Assembly (NCBI GenBank): GCA_947380295.1
Contig: CANCQK010000015.1
Span: forward strand, 1-64,000
DNA: 64,000 nt
Direction: 5' to 3'
Origin: Bdellovibrionales bacterium
GTDB taxonomy: Bacteria; Bdellovibrionota; UBA1018
In this document: positions 34,036 through 42,095 of the stretch, in pieces
How positions within the stretch are numbered: the stretch's first letter is position 1
How the letters are laid out: every line of letters begins with the position of its first letter
Translations under genes and position numbers: made by a program
Notes under the pieces: generated by a model
What the model was told of the DNA's origin: nothing
The model's input: only the letters and a program-made list of their open reading frames with translations
Database searches by the model: none

Positions 34036-35751
34036 CTACTTTTTTAACAGGAGAATTTTGTATTCTCTTCGGTTCTTGTTTTCCCAGTCGGGTCGGTTTC
34101 GATCGCCCAAGCTTTTGAAATCGTTCAGGGAGGGCGCATGAAAAGTGCGTTTCCATCGTTTCCATTCGATGATTTCGAGGCTACGGTCACCAGCAAAACT
34201 TCTTTCAATTATGGGAGTGAGCTGACTTTGAAATAAGTCACTTACTACAAGAATTTTGCCAGAATTGAGCGCGTTAACAGCTTCATCGGGTGAGTAAGTG
34301 CGCTGTGAGATTTTACCGAGAGCGACTGAGAGAAGCCCGATTTCATTCCAGATATTTTTATTTTCATCATAGATCGCGAATTCGCGTTCAGGGTTCTTGT
34401 GAGCAACGTCTCGTAGGATGCTGATATCTTCTTCCCCTAGTGAGATCGATGCAAATCGGATCAGAGTGACTAAGATCAGGCACGAGAATGCCATCGATTT
34501 CCATCTGAGTTGCCAGGACTGGTAGCAGAATAAACCGCAAATCAGAGGGAGCAGTAGACTCCAGTGGAAGGCTGTAATTCTTCCAGCGATAAGAATCAAG
34601 CTGGCAGCTATTGAGAGAGTGAAAACCAAAATCCCGTTGAGCCGAATTCCCCAAACCACCAAACGAGAGCCTACTTCGAGTTGTTTAACGAGTTCCCATT
34701 CCAGCCAGAGAACAAAAGTAGGAAGTAAGATGTAAAGATAGGTTTCCGTTCGATAGGGAAAAATACTGAAAAAAATGGATGGAAAAACCGTAGAGGCTAA
34801 AATGAAAGCCGTTCGGCTTGTCTTTAGATGAGCAATCCAATTTCCTGAGCCTAGATTTTTCGCAACGGCACGAGCGGTAATCAAAATGAGTGGCAAAAAC
34901 AACAAACTAAACGGCTGACTAAAGGTACTAAAATCAAGCCACATTTTTAGCGGCGTTGAGCCATTTCCCCCAACCTTACTGAAGGTTTCCGTCGAAAAAT
35001 AATGATTCCAGAATCTTTCTCGATCGGTACTCAAAACTAGGATATACCAAACAAGCCCCAAAATAACTCCAAGAGCATGTGCTCCGTAAAAGTGGAATTT
35101 TTTGAAAAGGTCGAGTCGTCCGACTAAAGCAAGATAGATCCAAAGTCCAAAAATAGAGAAAACAGAATAGAGTGGACTTTTCACTAGTGCAAAAAGCCCA
35201 GCCAGTCCGACGCCTAAGTAAAGCCATCGCCACTGATTTGAATCTAAAAATCTAAGTGAAGCCCACCAGACGGCCGTCGAAAAGAACACAATCCAGATTT
35301 CCATTTGCACCGTGGTCCCATAAGTCATGGTACCGAAACATCCGGCGAACCAAATTGGCGCAATTCCTAAGTCAATCGCGCGAGCAGGGACCTCTGAACG
35401 ATTAGATATCGGCCTGATCAGCTGATGGATTCTACCGATGAGCCATGCTGTACCCGTTAAAGCAAGAACTGACGGGAAATAGGTCGAGAAACTATTGAAT
35501 CCAAAAATTTTCCAACTCAGGAGTACCGTCCAATATTGGAACGGTGGTTTGAAGTAGCTGTGCTCGCCAAAAAGATAGGGAAAAAGCCAACTTCCTTTTT
35601 CTCTCATCTCCATGGCGGTTGAGATATAGACTTTTTCGTCGCCAGTGAAAGGGACGCAGTAGCTCCATAACCCTAAACTATAGATGATTAGAATCCAGAA
35701 ACAGGAATAGGGATAATTGAAAGAAGACCTTAAAGCAGTTCTGATATCCAT
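34036..35751 (-). CDS. GT-C glycosyltransferase, paralogue of 2452-4215
   Basis: A 571-residue polytopic membrane protein of the ArnT/PMT-like GT-C group. GDEKVY (residues 37-42) follows the first helix and holds the presumed catalytic acidic pair. The EMREKGSW segment and the terminal YDENKNIWNEIG and WKRWKR motifs match the protein at 2452-4215 position for position, so the two are paralogues about 32 kb apart and on opposite strands. It uses a polyprenyl-linked sugar on the periplasmic side; the acceptor is unknown. It lies just downstream of the lysine-riboswitch permease but 63 bp separate them. Confidence 0.8.
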   Translation of the reverse strand: MDIRTALRSSFNYPYSCFWILIIYSLGLWSYCVPFTGDEKVYISTAMEMREKGSWLFPYLFGEHSYFKPPFQYWTVLLSWKIFGFNSFSTYFPSVLALTGTAWLIGRIHQLIRPISNRSEVPARAIDLGIAPIWFAGCFGTMTYGTTVQMEIWIVFFSTAVWWASLRFLDSNQWRWLYLGVGLAGLFALVKSPLYSVFSIFGLWIYLALVGRLDLFKKFHFYGAHALGVILGLVWYILVLSTDRERFWNHYFSTETFSKVGGNGSTPLKMWLDFSTFSQPFSLLFLPLILITARAVAKNLGSGNWIAHLKTSRTAFILASTVFPSIFFSIFPYRTETYLYILLPTFVLWLEWELVKQLEVGSRLVVWGIRLNGILVFTLSIAASLILIAGRITAFHWSLLLPLICGLFCYQSWQLRWKSMAFSCLILVTLIRFASISLGEEDISILRDVAHKNPEREFAIYDENKNIWNEIGLLSVALGKISQRTYSPDEAVNALNSGKILVVSDLFQSQLTPIIERSFAGDRSLEIIEWKRWKRTFHAPSLNDFKSLGDRNRPDWENKNRREYKILLLKK

Positions 35752-35814
35752 TAATTAAGTTATATCCAGGGTGATCACTCATTTCAACTCTGGAAGGAAT
35801 CTTTCAGGTGTGTT

Positions 35815-37590
35815 CTAGCTGGGAATAATCGGTGCTTGTGCGGTCCTCAAATTCAGTCGACTGTGCTTAATACCGTAGACAAAATACAGACTCAACCCAA
35901 TGAGTAGCCAAACCCCAAATCGAATCCAATTTGCTAGGCCTAATTCCGTAATCAGGTAAAAGCAGGTCGAGAGCCCCAGAACAGGGATCAACGATAGGTT
36001 CTTTCTGAAACACAAAACGGAGAGCAGGCTCATGCCTACGAAAAAGATGGCATAGGGGAGATGAGTCTCAAGAGTGAAAAACGCCGGACCTTCAGATCCA
36101 GTCAGAGTATTCAAATTCAAGACCCCGACTAAAATAAGACAGGCTGCAAAGAGCCCAGGGAAAATCCATTTAGAATTGATGTAAGGAATTCTAAATTTTC
36201 GCTCGGTTTTCTCCAGTCTCGTATCGAGCACTAAGACGCCTCCACAGACTAATGTAAAAGCAAAAAGCGTCCCTATGCTAGCGAGGTTCGTGACCTCTAC
36301 AAGATTCATGAAAAGCGAAGGCACCGCAACCAGCACTCCCGTTAAAAGGGTAGAAAACCAGGGTGTCTTATACCGAGGGTGGATTGCCGCAAAAATCGGA
36401 GGAAGAAGTCCGTCGCGACTCATCGCCATCCAAATTCTCGGCTGGCCGATTTGGTAAACCAGCAAGACTGTAAATAGCGAGATTACGGCGCTAGCCGAAA
36501 TCAGTCCTGCGATCCATGGTAGATTCGCTCCATCCGGGCCGAAAACATAGGCCAGCGGGTCGCCAACGCCGAGTTTATTGAAGGGAACCATCCCAGTTAA
36601 GATGAGAGTCACCAAAACATAAAGCAGAGTGCAGATTCCCAAAGCCATGAACATTCCTTTGGGGAGATCTTTTTGAGGATTTTTGCATTCCTCTGCGGTG
36701 GTCGAGAGCGCATCAAAACCAATATAGGCGAAAAAGACGGCAGACGCGCCCTGAAAGACCCCGTTGAATCCGTGAGGAGCAAAAGGCACCCAGTTCTCTG
36801 GGTGAACGTAGAATGCGCCTAAACCAATGACCATGAGGATGACTAAAACCTTAATGACGACCAGGATGTTAGACGTTCGTTTGGACTCCTGAATTCCCAG
36901 ATACGCAATCCAAGTGACCAAAAAAGTGACTCCCAAGGCGGGCAAGTTCAGGATGGTGCGCAGTCCAGCGATTTGAGGCGCATCGATCCAAGCCTGGTAG
37001 TATCGCACCAGATTGGGGTCGGTGGCGATCAGAGTCGCCAAGGATTTTCCCTGCATTAAACTTTGTTCTACTTGTTGATGCGCACGGTGAGCGGTTAGAA
37101 AATCAGTACAGAAATAGGTCGGAATCCGAAGTCCATAACCAGCGAGAAAATTGGCAAAGTACTCGCTCCATGAAATAGCGACTGCAATGTTGCTAATGGC
37201 ATACTCCATCAACAGATCCCACCCGATGATCCAGGCAAAGATCTCTCCAAATGCAACATAGGCATAGGTATAAGCTGAGCCTGCGACCGGAATAGCAGAG
37301 GCAAACTCGGCGTAGCAAAGCGCCGAGAACGCACAGGCAATGGCCGTAAAAAGAAAGAGAAAAACTACGGCGGGTCCGCCTGTTGATACTGCATTTCCGA
37401 TAGTAGAGAAGATCCCTGCACCGACTATTGCAGCTACCCCAAGCGAAGTCAGGTCCCAAACTCCGAGGGTTCTTTTTAGCGCAGTCGAGTTTGCTCGTGA
37501 ATGTGCAGCCGCTACATTGTCCTGAAGCTGAGCCACAGATTGAGTTCTGAAAAGAGTTTTGATCAGGGGAATCTCATTTTGAGTTTTCAT
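35815..37590 (-). CDS. APC-family permease, probably lysine/cationic amino acids
   Basis: A ~591-residue permease with 12-14 membrane helices. Helix 1 has GVAAIVGAGIFSTIGNA, the unwound G-[SA]-G-I-[FY] substrate motif of APC carriers. FAYIGFDALSTTAEECKNPQKDLP is the signature of the cationic-amino-acid-transporter (CAT) branch. A 70-residue extra segment lies between helices 5 and 6. A lysine riboswitch in its leader makes L-lysine the likely substrate. ATG 37590 is chosen: it follows GAAGGAG (plus strand 37602-37608) by 11 bases, and upstream starts would lie inside the riboswitch or in a hairpin loop. Confidence 0.9.
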   Translation of the reverse strand: MKTQNEIPLIKTLFRTQSVAQLQDNVAAAHSRANSTALKRTLGVWDLTSLGVAAIVGAGIFSTIGNAVSTGGPAVVFLFLFTAIACAFSALCYAEFASAIPVAGSAYTYAYVAFGEIFAWIIGWDLLMEYAISNIAVAISWSEYFANFLAGYGLRIPTYFCTDFLTAHRAHQQVEQSLMQGKSLATLIATDPNLVRYYQAWIDAPQIAGLRTILNLPALGVTFLVTWIAYLGIQESKRTSNILVVIKVLVILMVIGLGAFYVHPENWVPFAPHGFNGVFQGASAVFFAYIGFDALSTTAEECKNPQKDLPKGMFMALGICTLLYVLVTLILTGMVPFNKLGVGDPLAYVFGPDGANLPWIAGLISASAVISLFTVLLVYQIGQPRIWMAMSRDGLLPPIFAAIHPRYKTPWFSTLLTGVLVAVPSLFMNLVEVTNLASIGTLFAFTLVCGGVLVLDTRLEKTERKFRIPYINSKWIFPGLFAACLILVGVLNLNTLTGSEGPAFFTLETHLPYAIFFVGMSLLSVLCFRKNLSLIPVLGLSTCFYLITELGLANWIRFGVWLLIGLSLYFVYGIKHSRLNLRTAQAPIIPS

Positions 37591-37598
37591 GCTGGCGG

Positions 37599-37654
37599 TT
37601 TCTCCTTCACTCAGGTTCATTGACCTGAAGATCCTGTCGAATTGTGAAGAGAAC
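37599..37654 (-). promoter_or_regulatory. RBS-sequestering hairpin (riboswitch expression platform)
   Basis: In the mRNA, GUUCUCUUCAC (plus 37654-37644) can pair with GUGAAGGAGAAAC (plus 37610-37598), burying the AAGGAG ribosome binding site, with small bulges. A second hairpin (UCAGGU/ACCUGA) sits between the arms. This suggests control at translation initiation rather than termination; no U-run follows. Confidence 0.6.
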
Positions 37655-37689
37655 ATACCGGGAGCCGAGGCGGGGCACTTGCCCAGACG

Positions 37690-37842
37690 CGGACCCAGAA
37701 GCACTCCATGGTAATGAACCATGACAATCGAAGGGATTTAACCCAATCGACCAATAGGCTCTTCGCCTACTTCGGCGCTGATCTCCGCTTTAAGCCTTTG
37801 CTGGTCAGGCTTAATTTTTAGTCAGCGCTCCTCTTCTAGAGT
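37690..37842 (-). ncRNA. Lysine riboswitch (L box) aptamer
   Basis: Read on the minus strand from 37842, the leader shows L-box landmarks in order: AGAAGAGG then GCGCUGA at the 5' end, GCGGAGAUCAGCGCCGAAGU in the core, GGCGAAGAGCC, a GGGUUAAAUCCC hairpin, UUGUCAUGG...CCAUGGAG and the closing GUGCUUCUGGGU. CUAGAAG (37839-37833) pairs with CUUCUGG (37701-37695) to form P1. These match my memory of the E. coli lysC leader segment by segment. Binding of lysine should reduce synthesis of the downstream permease. Confidence 0.9.
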
Positions 37843-38037
37843 CGACAAAAATATGAGCCTGGACAGTAGCTGAGTTTTAAGAAAAAGCAAGCCTCGAGTG
37901 GAAAGACCTTTCGGGTGATTGTTCCACGACCTCACAGGTTAAACTTACTTTTGTGTGTACTTATAGACACTTGACTCCGAAGTGACACAATTGCCGCGGG
38001 CTTTTAGCTTGGGTTAAGATTTAAAAGCTGAGGAAAA

Positions 38038-39543
38038 ATGTTGAACGTTGGAGGCGTAATGTCTGTTTCAAGTCACTTTTTATTTTTTAAGCGTGGAATT
38101 CTGATGAGTGCTCTGTGCCTTCCTGCGTGTCTTGGTAACGTGCAAATCTCAGGCACTGTGGGCAGCTCCAATAGCCCGACTGGAGGAGCCGCAGTTGGGA
38201 CTCTTGTAACGGCTGACGTAGGTGTATCGGGTGCCTTCCAGTCAGCCCCAGTGGATATCAGTTTATTGCGGACCGTTGCCGGGCGAGCGGGTGCGAAACT
38301 AGTCGTTGCGCCTCCGATCTCTCCGTTAGGAAATTCTCGAGTGGTCAAAAGGCCCACGGGTCTTTCAAGGCGACTGGGTTTGGCGAGAGATGCTCGATCA
38401 TCGCCCTCTTGTACTTCGATTCAGTTCGCTCAGGATGGGGTTGGCAGCGCGAGCGCCAAGATTGCGAATCATATTTTACTGGGCGCGACCCAGAAATCTA
38501 GTGTCTCAGTTGAACTTATTTTAGATGATTCAGATATCAACTCAAATGTTCCCGGTACCGGAGGCTTCCATTGGAGTGCTCCAAGTGTCATGCCTTCTGC
38601 GGTTTCTGGAGGGCCGGCACCGATTGCAGTTTCTTATAGCGGTGCGGACTCAAAAGGGGAACCGGGGTCTATGACTTTTTCAATCCCATGTGGTGATTCT
38701 GGAAAGCTGACGGTCACAGGGGTGCCCTTGCTGAATTCAGCTGCCTACCATGTGGTTACGGGAGTCTATGATGGTTCTACTGACTCGAAAAAAGGGAACA
38801 TGAAGCTTTATGTCGATGGTTCACCCATCGCATCGGCTACCATTGATAATAAGCTGGATCTCGCACTCGGTGCTACCGGAGTTTGTAGTGAGGTAGTCAG
38901 AACTTCGAGTTTAGCGAAACCTTCTGGCATTTCTCCAGCAGCTGCAGTGCTTTTTGATACTCCATTGAGCCAGACTCAAGCGGCCGATCAGTTTTCTCAG
39001 TTGAATAACAATGATTCATCGGCCGATTCAGATGGCAGCTGTGACACAGCGACTGATCAGATTCCAAGCGAAGTGGCCGGCGTTTATAATGATCCTAATT
39101 TTGGATGTATCGGGTACCCTGGAATGTTGGGCTGGAATATTCGGCTCTTTTCCAATGCATCCTGTTCTTCCTTAGGTGGAAATTGGGTGGGTAATGGTGA
39201 GTGTCTGATGCCCGGAGGTGGGTCTTATTCGGCTTCTTTGGCCTATTTGAATACCATCTGCGATCCGAACCAAGTTTCTCAAGCGGATCAAAACGACTTT
39301 GCAATTCGATTGGCATTTGTCAAGATGCATGACCGGTGTGGTGGCATGGACTCCCACTGGAACGGCCCAGGACCATCGGCGATTCGATTGTTCTCTCAGT
39401 CTGAATGCAATCAAATGCAAGGCAATTGGATTTCCTCAAGCGGAGAGTGTCTGGCCAGAGGCGGTGGCTCATACTCGGCTATGATGGGGGATCTCAACAC
39501 CGATCCTCGTTGTACTAACGTAACGATGGCTGTAGGCTCTTAG
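38038..39543 (+). CDS. LamG-like lipoprotein with two Cys-rich C-terminal repeats
   Basis: About 501 residues from ATG 38038 (GAGGA four bases before), or 494 from ATG 38059 (GGAGG upstream). Either start leads to a signal with a lipobox-like LPAC. The middle (about residues 125-315) looks like a concanavalin/LamG beta-sandwich: AYHVVTGVYDGS then MKLYVDGSPIAS. The C-terminus carries two copies of a ~55-residue motif, IRLFS-x3-C-x5-GNW-x3-GECL-x2-GGGSYSA-x4-LNT-x2-C. It is probably a surface protein binding glycan or another cell. No enzyme motif. A long inverted repeat follows. Confidence 0.7.
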   Translation: MLNVGGVMSVSSHFLFFKRGILMSALCLPACLGNVQISGTVGSSNSPTGGAAVGTLVTADVGVSGAFQSAPVDISLLRTVAGRAGAKLVVAPPISPLGNSRVVKRPTGLSRRLGLARDARSSPSCTSIQFAQDGVGSASAKIANHILLGATQKSSVSVELILDDSDINSNVPGTGGFHWSAPSVMPSAVSGGPAPIAVSYSGADSKGEPGSMTFSIPCGDSGKLTVTGVPLLNSAAYHVVTGVYDGSTDSKKGNMKLYVDGSPIASATIDNKLDLALGATGVCSEVVRTSSLAKPSGISPAAAVLFDTPLSQTQAADQFSQLNNNDSSADSDGSCDTATDQIPSEVAGVYNDPNFGCIGYPGMLGWNIRLFSNASCSSLGGNWVGNGECLMPGGGSYSASLAYLNTICDPNQVSQADQNDFAIRLAFVKMHDRCGGMDSHWNGPGPSAIRLFSQSECNQMQGNWISSSGECLARGGGSYSAMMGDLNTDPRCTNVTMAVGS

Positions 39544-39573
39544 CTTTCAGAGATCTGATAGTTTGAAGGCCGT

Positions 39574-39623
39574 CCCCCTTCGGATAAAATCAAAAGGACC
39601 CTTTCGATTTTATCCGAAGGGGG
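39574..39623. repeat. ~50-bp inverted repeat containing the ATPase gene's RBS
   Basis: Arms 39574-39591 and 39606-39623 are perfect 18-bp inverse complements (CCCCCTTCGGATAAAATC), and the loop itself can pair AAAGG with CCTTT. The right arm ends in GAAGGGGG, the only ribosome binding site in front of ATG 39637 (spacing 13). So the hairpin would hide it in the mRNA. It could also end the upstream gene's transcript, though no T-run follows. Confidence 0.85.
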
Positions 39624-39636
39624 ATATACTCGAACT

Positions 39637-40836
39637 ATGCCTCATCTAAGAAAAAGATACGCAGAATCACGCATTAGTAAAAGTCTAACTTTTAGCTCGA
39701 TTGTCGGTGTTTTAGGCCAAAGACAAGTAGGTAAGACCACCCTGTTAGAAGGATTGTCTCAATCTTACAGCACTTTTGACCGTGAGTCTGACCTCCTTGA
39801 GGCGGAAGCTCACCCCGAGGTTTTCTTAGCCAATCGAAAGAGTCCCTTCGCAATTGACGAGAGTCAACTTTGCCCCAGAATTTTTTCAGCCCTTAAGGAA
39901 TCAGTACGGCTAACTAAGTCGCCTGGGCGATTTTTGCTATCAGGATCAGTCAGGTTTACAAGTCGCGAGATCATTCGGGAGTCTCTGACTGGGAGAATTG
40001 TGAGCATAGAAGTTCTCCCCTTTAGCATTCGAGAGGCGCATGGACAGTCTGCGCCCTCCGTGTTGAAAAGAATTTTTTCTGTAAAAAATGGCTACGATTT
40101 AAAGTCTTTTTATGAAAGTAAGATTCACCGACCTGAGATTTTTTCTGCTTATCTGGAGACGGGAGGGCTACCGGGTATCGCTTTCTTCAGAGATGAAGCG
40201 ATACGAAAGCAGAAGTTTGAGGCTCAAATCGATACATTATTAAATCGAGATATTCGTCTTGTGATCAAGACGACTCTCGCTTACTCTCAGCTTAGATCGC
40301 TTCTAAAGTATCTAGCAATACACCAAGGTAGAAGTGTCGAGCTGAAAGATGCTGGCGATTATTCCCAAATATCAACGGTGACGCTCAAGAAGATTCTTTT
40401 TGCTTTTGAAGCCCTGTATTTGATTCGTCCAGTTACGGCTCTCAGAGGAGGTGAAAAAAAAGTTGCCTATTTTTTAGAGGACCAGGGCATGGCGAGTTGG
40501 CTCTTGCGGCAGGAATCTGAAAAAGCCTACGATATACTCAGAGGGATTTACTCGAATCTACGACAGGAGCTTTTCTACGGATCGATGCCAGGTGGCAGTA
40601 CTCATTTCTATAGGACACGACATGGCGTGAATGTCCCTTTAGTTTTTGAAACTGAGCTTGGGCTAATTGGGGTCATCCCCTGTGCCGATCGAGTGCCTCC
40701 CGTCAAGATGCTGGGTTCGGCTTTGGCATTCTTGAAAAAGTTTCCAAAAGCTCGGCTGATCATTGCTGTTGATGATGATTTACCTACTTTTAAGCAAGCT
40801 AATTTATTTTTGATTCCTTACTACTGGTTAGTTTAG
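39637..40836 (+). CDS. AAA_14/DUF4143 ATPase
   Basis: A 399-residue P-loop protein: Walker A GQRQVGKTTLLEGL near residue 27, Walker B-like FAIDESQLCPRIF, the sensor-like RFLLSGSVRF, and then a DUF4143 C-terminal region (ETGGLPGIAF, an HQGRSVELKDAG winged-helix-like stretch, AYFLEDQGMASWLL). The family is widespread in bacteria and archaea as single, often horizontally spread genes of unknown role, with loose links to restriction-like nuclease folds. The stop overlaps the convergent glycosyltransferase stop by four bases. It is isolated from its neighbours in function and may be mobile cargo. Confidence 0.85.
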   Translation: MPHLRKRYAESRISKSLTFSSIVGVLGQRQVGKTTLLEGLSQSYSTFDRESDLLEAEAHPEVFLANRKSPFAIDESQLCPRIFSALKESVRLTKSPGRFLLSGSVRFTSREIIRESLTGRIVSIEVLPFSIREAHGQSAPSVLKRIFSVKNGYDLKSFYESKIHRPEIFSAYLETGGLPGIAFFRDEAIRKQKFEAQIDTLLNRDIRLVIKTTLAYSQLRSLLKYLAIHQGRSVELKDAGDYSQISTVTLKKILFAFEALYLIRPVTALRGGEKKVAYFLEDQGMASWLLRQESEKAYDILRGIYSNLRQELFYGSMPGGSTHFYRTRHGVNVPLVFETELGLIGVIPCADRVPPVKMLGSALAFLKKFPKARLIIAVDDDLPTFKQANLFLIPYYWLV

Positions 40837-42095
40837 CCGCCCGTTAGTCCGGGATAGAGAGTGTCTCGCCAGTGTGAAAAAAAGAGCTGAGCGAGTTTCT
40901 CTCCAGAGTGGTTCTGATCAACATAGTCCCGGGCGCTTTGACTGAGCTTTTGGCAATTTTCGATGCTCAGCTGATTGAGGGTCTGAATCCAATCTTGAGG
41001 AGTTTCGCAGAGAAGGTAATCTTGGTTGGCTGTGAGGGCAAGGCCCTCTACGCCGGCTTGAGTGCTGATGCATCCTCTGCCATAGCGGCAAGATTCTATG
41101 ACTTTCACTCGGGTTCCACTTCCATAAAAGAGGGGCACAATGGTCGCGCTACAGGCATCATAGAGTGGTCTTAAATCGTCCACACGACCAAAAAATCTAA
41201 CACCCGGTTGTTTCAACAGGGCATCGAGCTGAGGTGTTTGACCACTCCCGACCACCCAAAGTTGTAGGCCACTCCGAGACTTTGTCACTACGGGCCAAAC
41301 CTTCTCTAAAAACCACTGAAGTCCGTGCGAGTTTGGATGCCAATCGAGACGCCCTACAAATAGAAGAACTAACGAGCGATCTGAAATTGTTTGAATCTCT
41401 GTTGAGTCTCCTTCCAATTCAATTCCAATAGGGATTGAAGAGACCTTCGTCTTTGGGGCCACGCGTTTGAGTTGCGTTGCATCTCGCTCCGAAACTGTAG
41501 CCACCCAATCACTTGCTTGCGCTAGGGCTGCTTCGAATCTTCCCACTTGGCGTCCTTGGTGTTGAAGGAGGATCTTTTTTATCTGCTGACCTTTGGAGGT
41601 CATTTGGGCACCTCGGTCCCATAACTCGGTTTCAAAATTGTGAGCCCGATAAATCACTCGACGAAACTGGGGTGGACGCTTGTAAGTCCCGACGTCATAG
41701 GAAGTGGCCGCAGTATGGAGTCCGTCGTAGATCACTGTATCCCATTCTTGGGTGGATAGAATTTCTTGAAACTGAGACTGAACTGCCGCTGATGCGTAAG
41801 TCGAGAGAGTGAGCGGAAGTTGAGAGTCTCGAATGAACGATCCTCCCCATCTGAGTAGTTTTTTAACCCGACTTTCATCCGCACTTCGACGAACCAGAAA
41901 AGTCTCGCGGATCCCCAGCAGACGAGTTGCCTCCGATGGATCGATATCCTCATCGGTGGGCACAATGGCCATGAGGTCAAGTTGGGCACCGAGACGAGTT
42001 AAATTTTTTACTAAATTCACTGTCGCCATTCGAGCGCCGTCTCGGCAGGGAAAAGGCCACTTGGGTGTGATCCAAAGGGATTTAGAGGGATTCAC
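40833..42095 (-). CDS. GT4-family glycosyltransferase
   Basis: A 420-residue cytosolic GT-B enzyme. Early acceptor-site segment WPFPCRDGARMATVNLVKNL; LLFVGRLDWHPNSHGLQWFLEKVWP and VVGSG mark the donor domain; FFGRVDDLRPLYDACSATIVPLFYGSGTRVKVIESCRYG contains the E-x7-E-like region of GT4 (here a V-KVIE variant). It should add one sugar to the lipid-linked repeat unit. Last gene of the minus-strand polysaccharide operon; its start overlaps the ligase gene by 14 bp. Confidence 0.88.
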   Translation of the reverse strand: MNPSKSLWITPKWPFPCRDGARMATVNLVKNLTRLGAQLDLMAIVPTDEDIDPSEATRLLGIRETFLVRRSADESRVKKLLRWGGSFIRDSQLPLTLSTYASAAVQSQFQEILSTQEWDTVIYDGLHTAATSYDVGTYKRPPQFRRVIYRAHNFETELWDRGAQMTSKGQQIKKILLQHQGRQVGRFEAALAQASDWVATVSERDATQLKRVAPKTKVSSIPIGIELEGDSTEIQTISDRSLVLLFVGRLDWHPNSHGLQWFLEKVWPVVTKSRSGLQLWVVGSGQTPQLDALLKQPGVRFFGRVDDLRPLYDACSATIVPLFYGSGTRVKVIESCRYGRGCISTQAGVEGLALTANQDYLLCETPQDWIQTLNQLSIENCQKLSQSARDYVDQNHSGEKLAQLFFSHWRDTLYPGLTGG

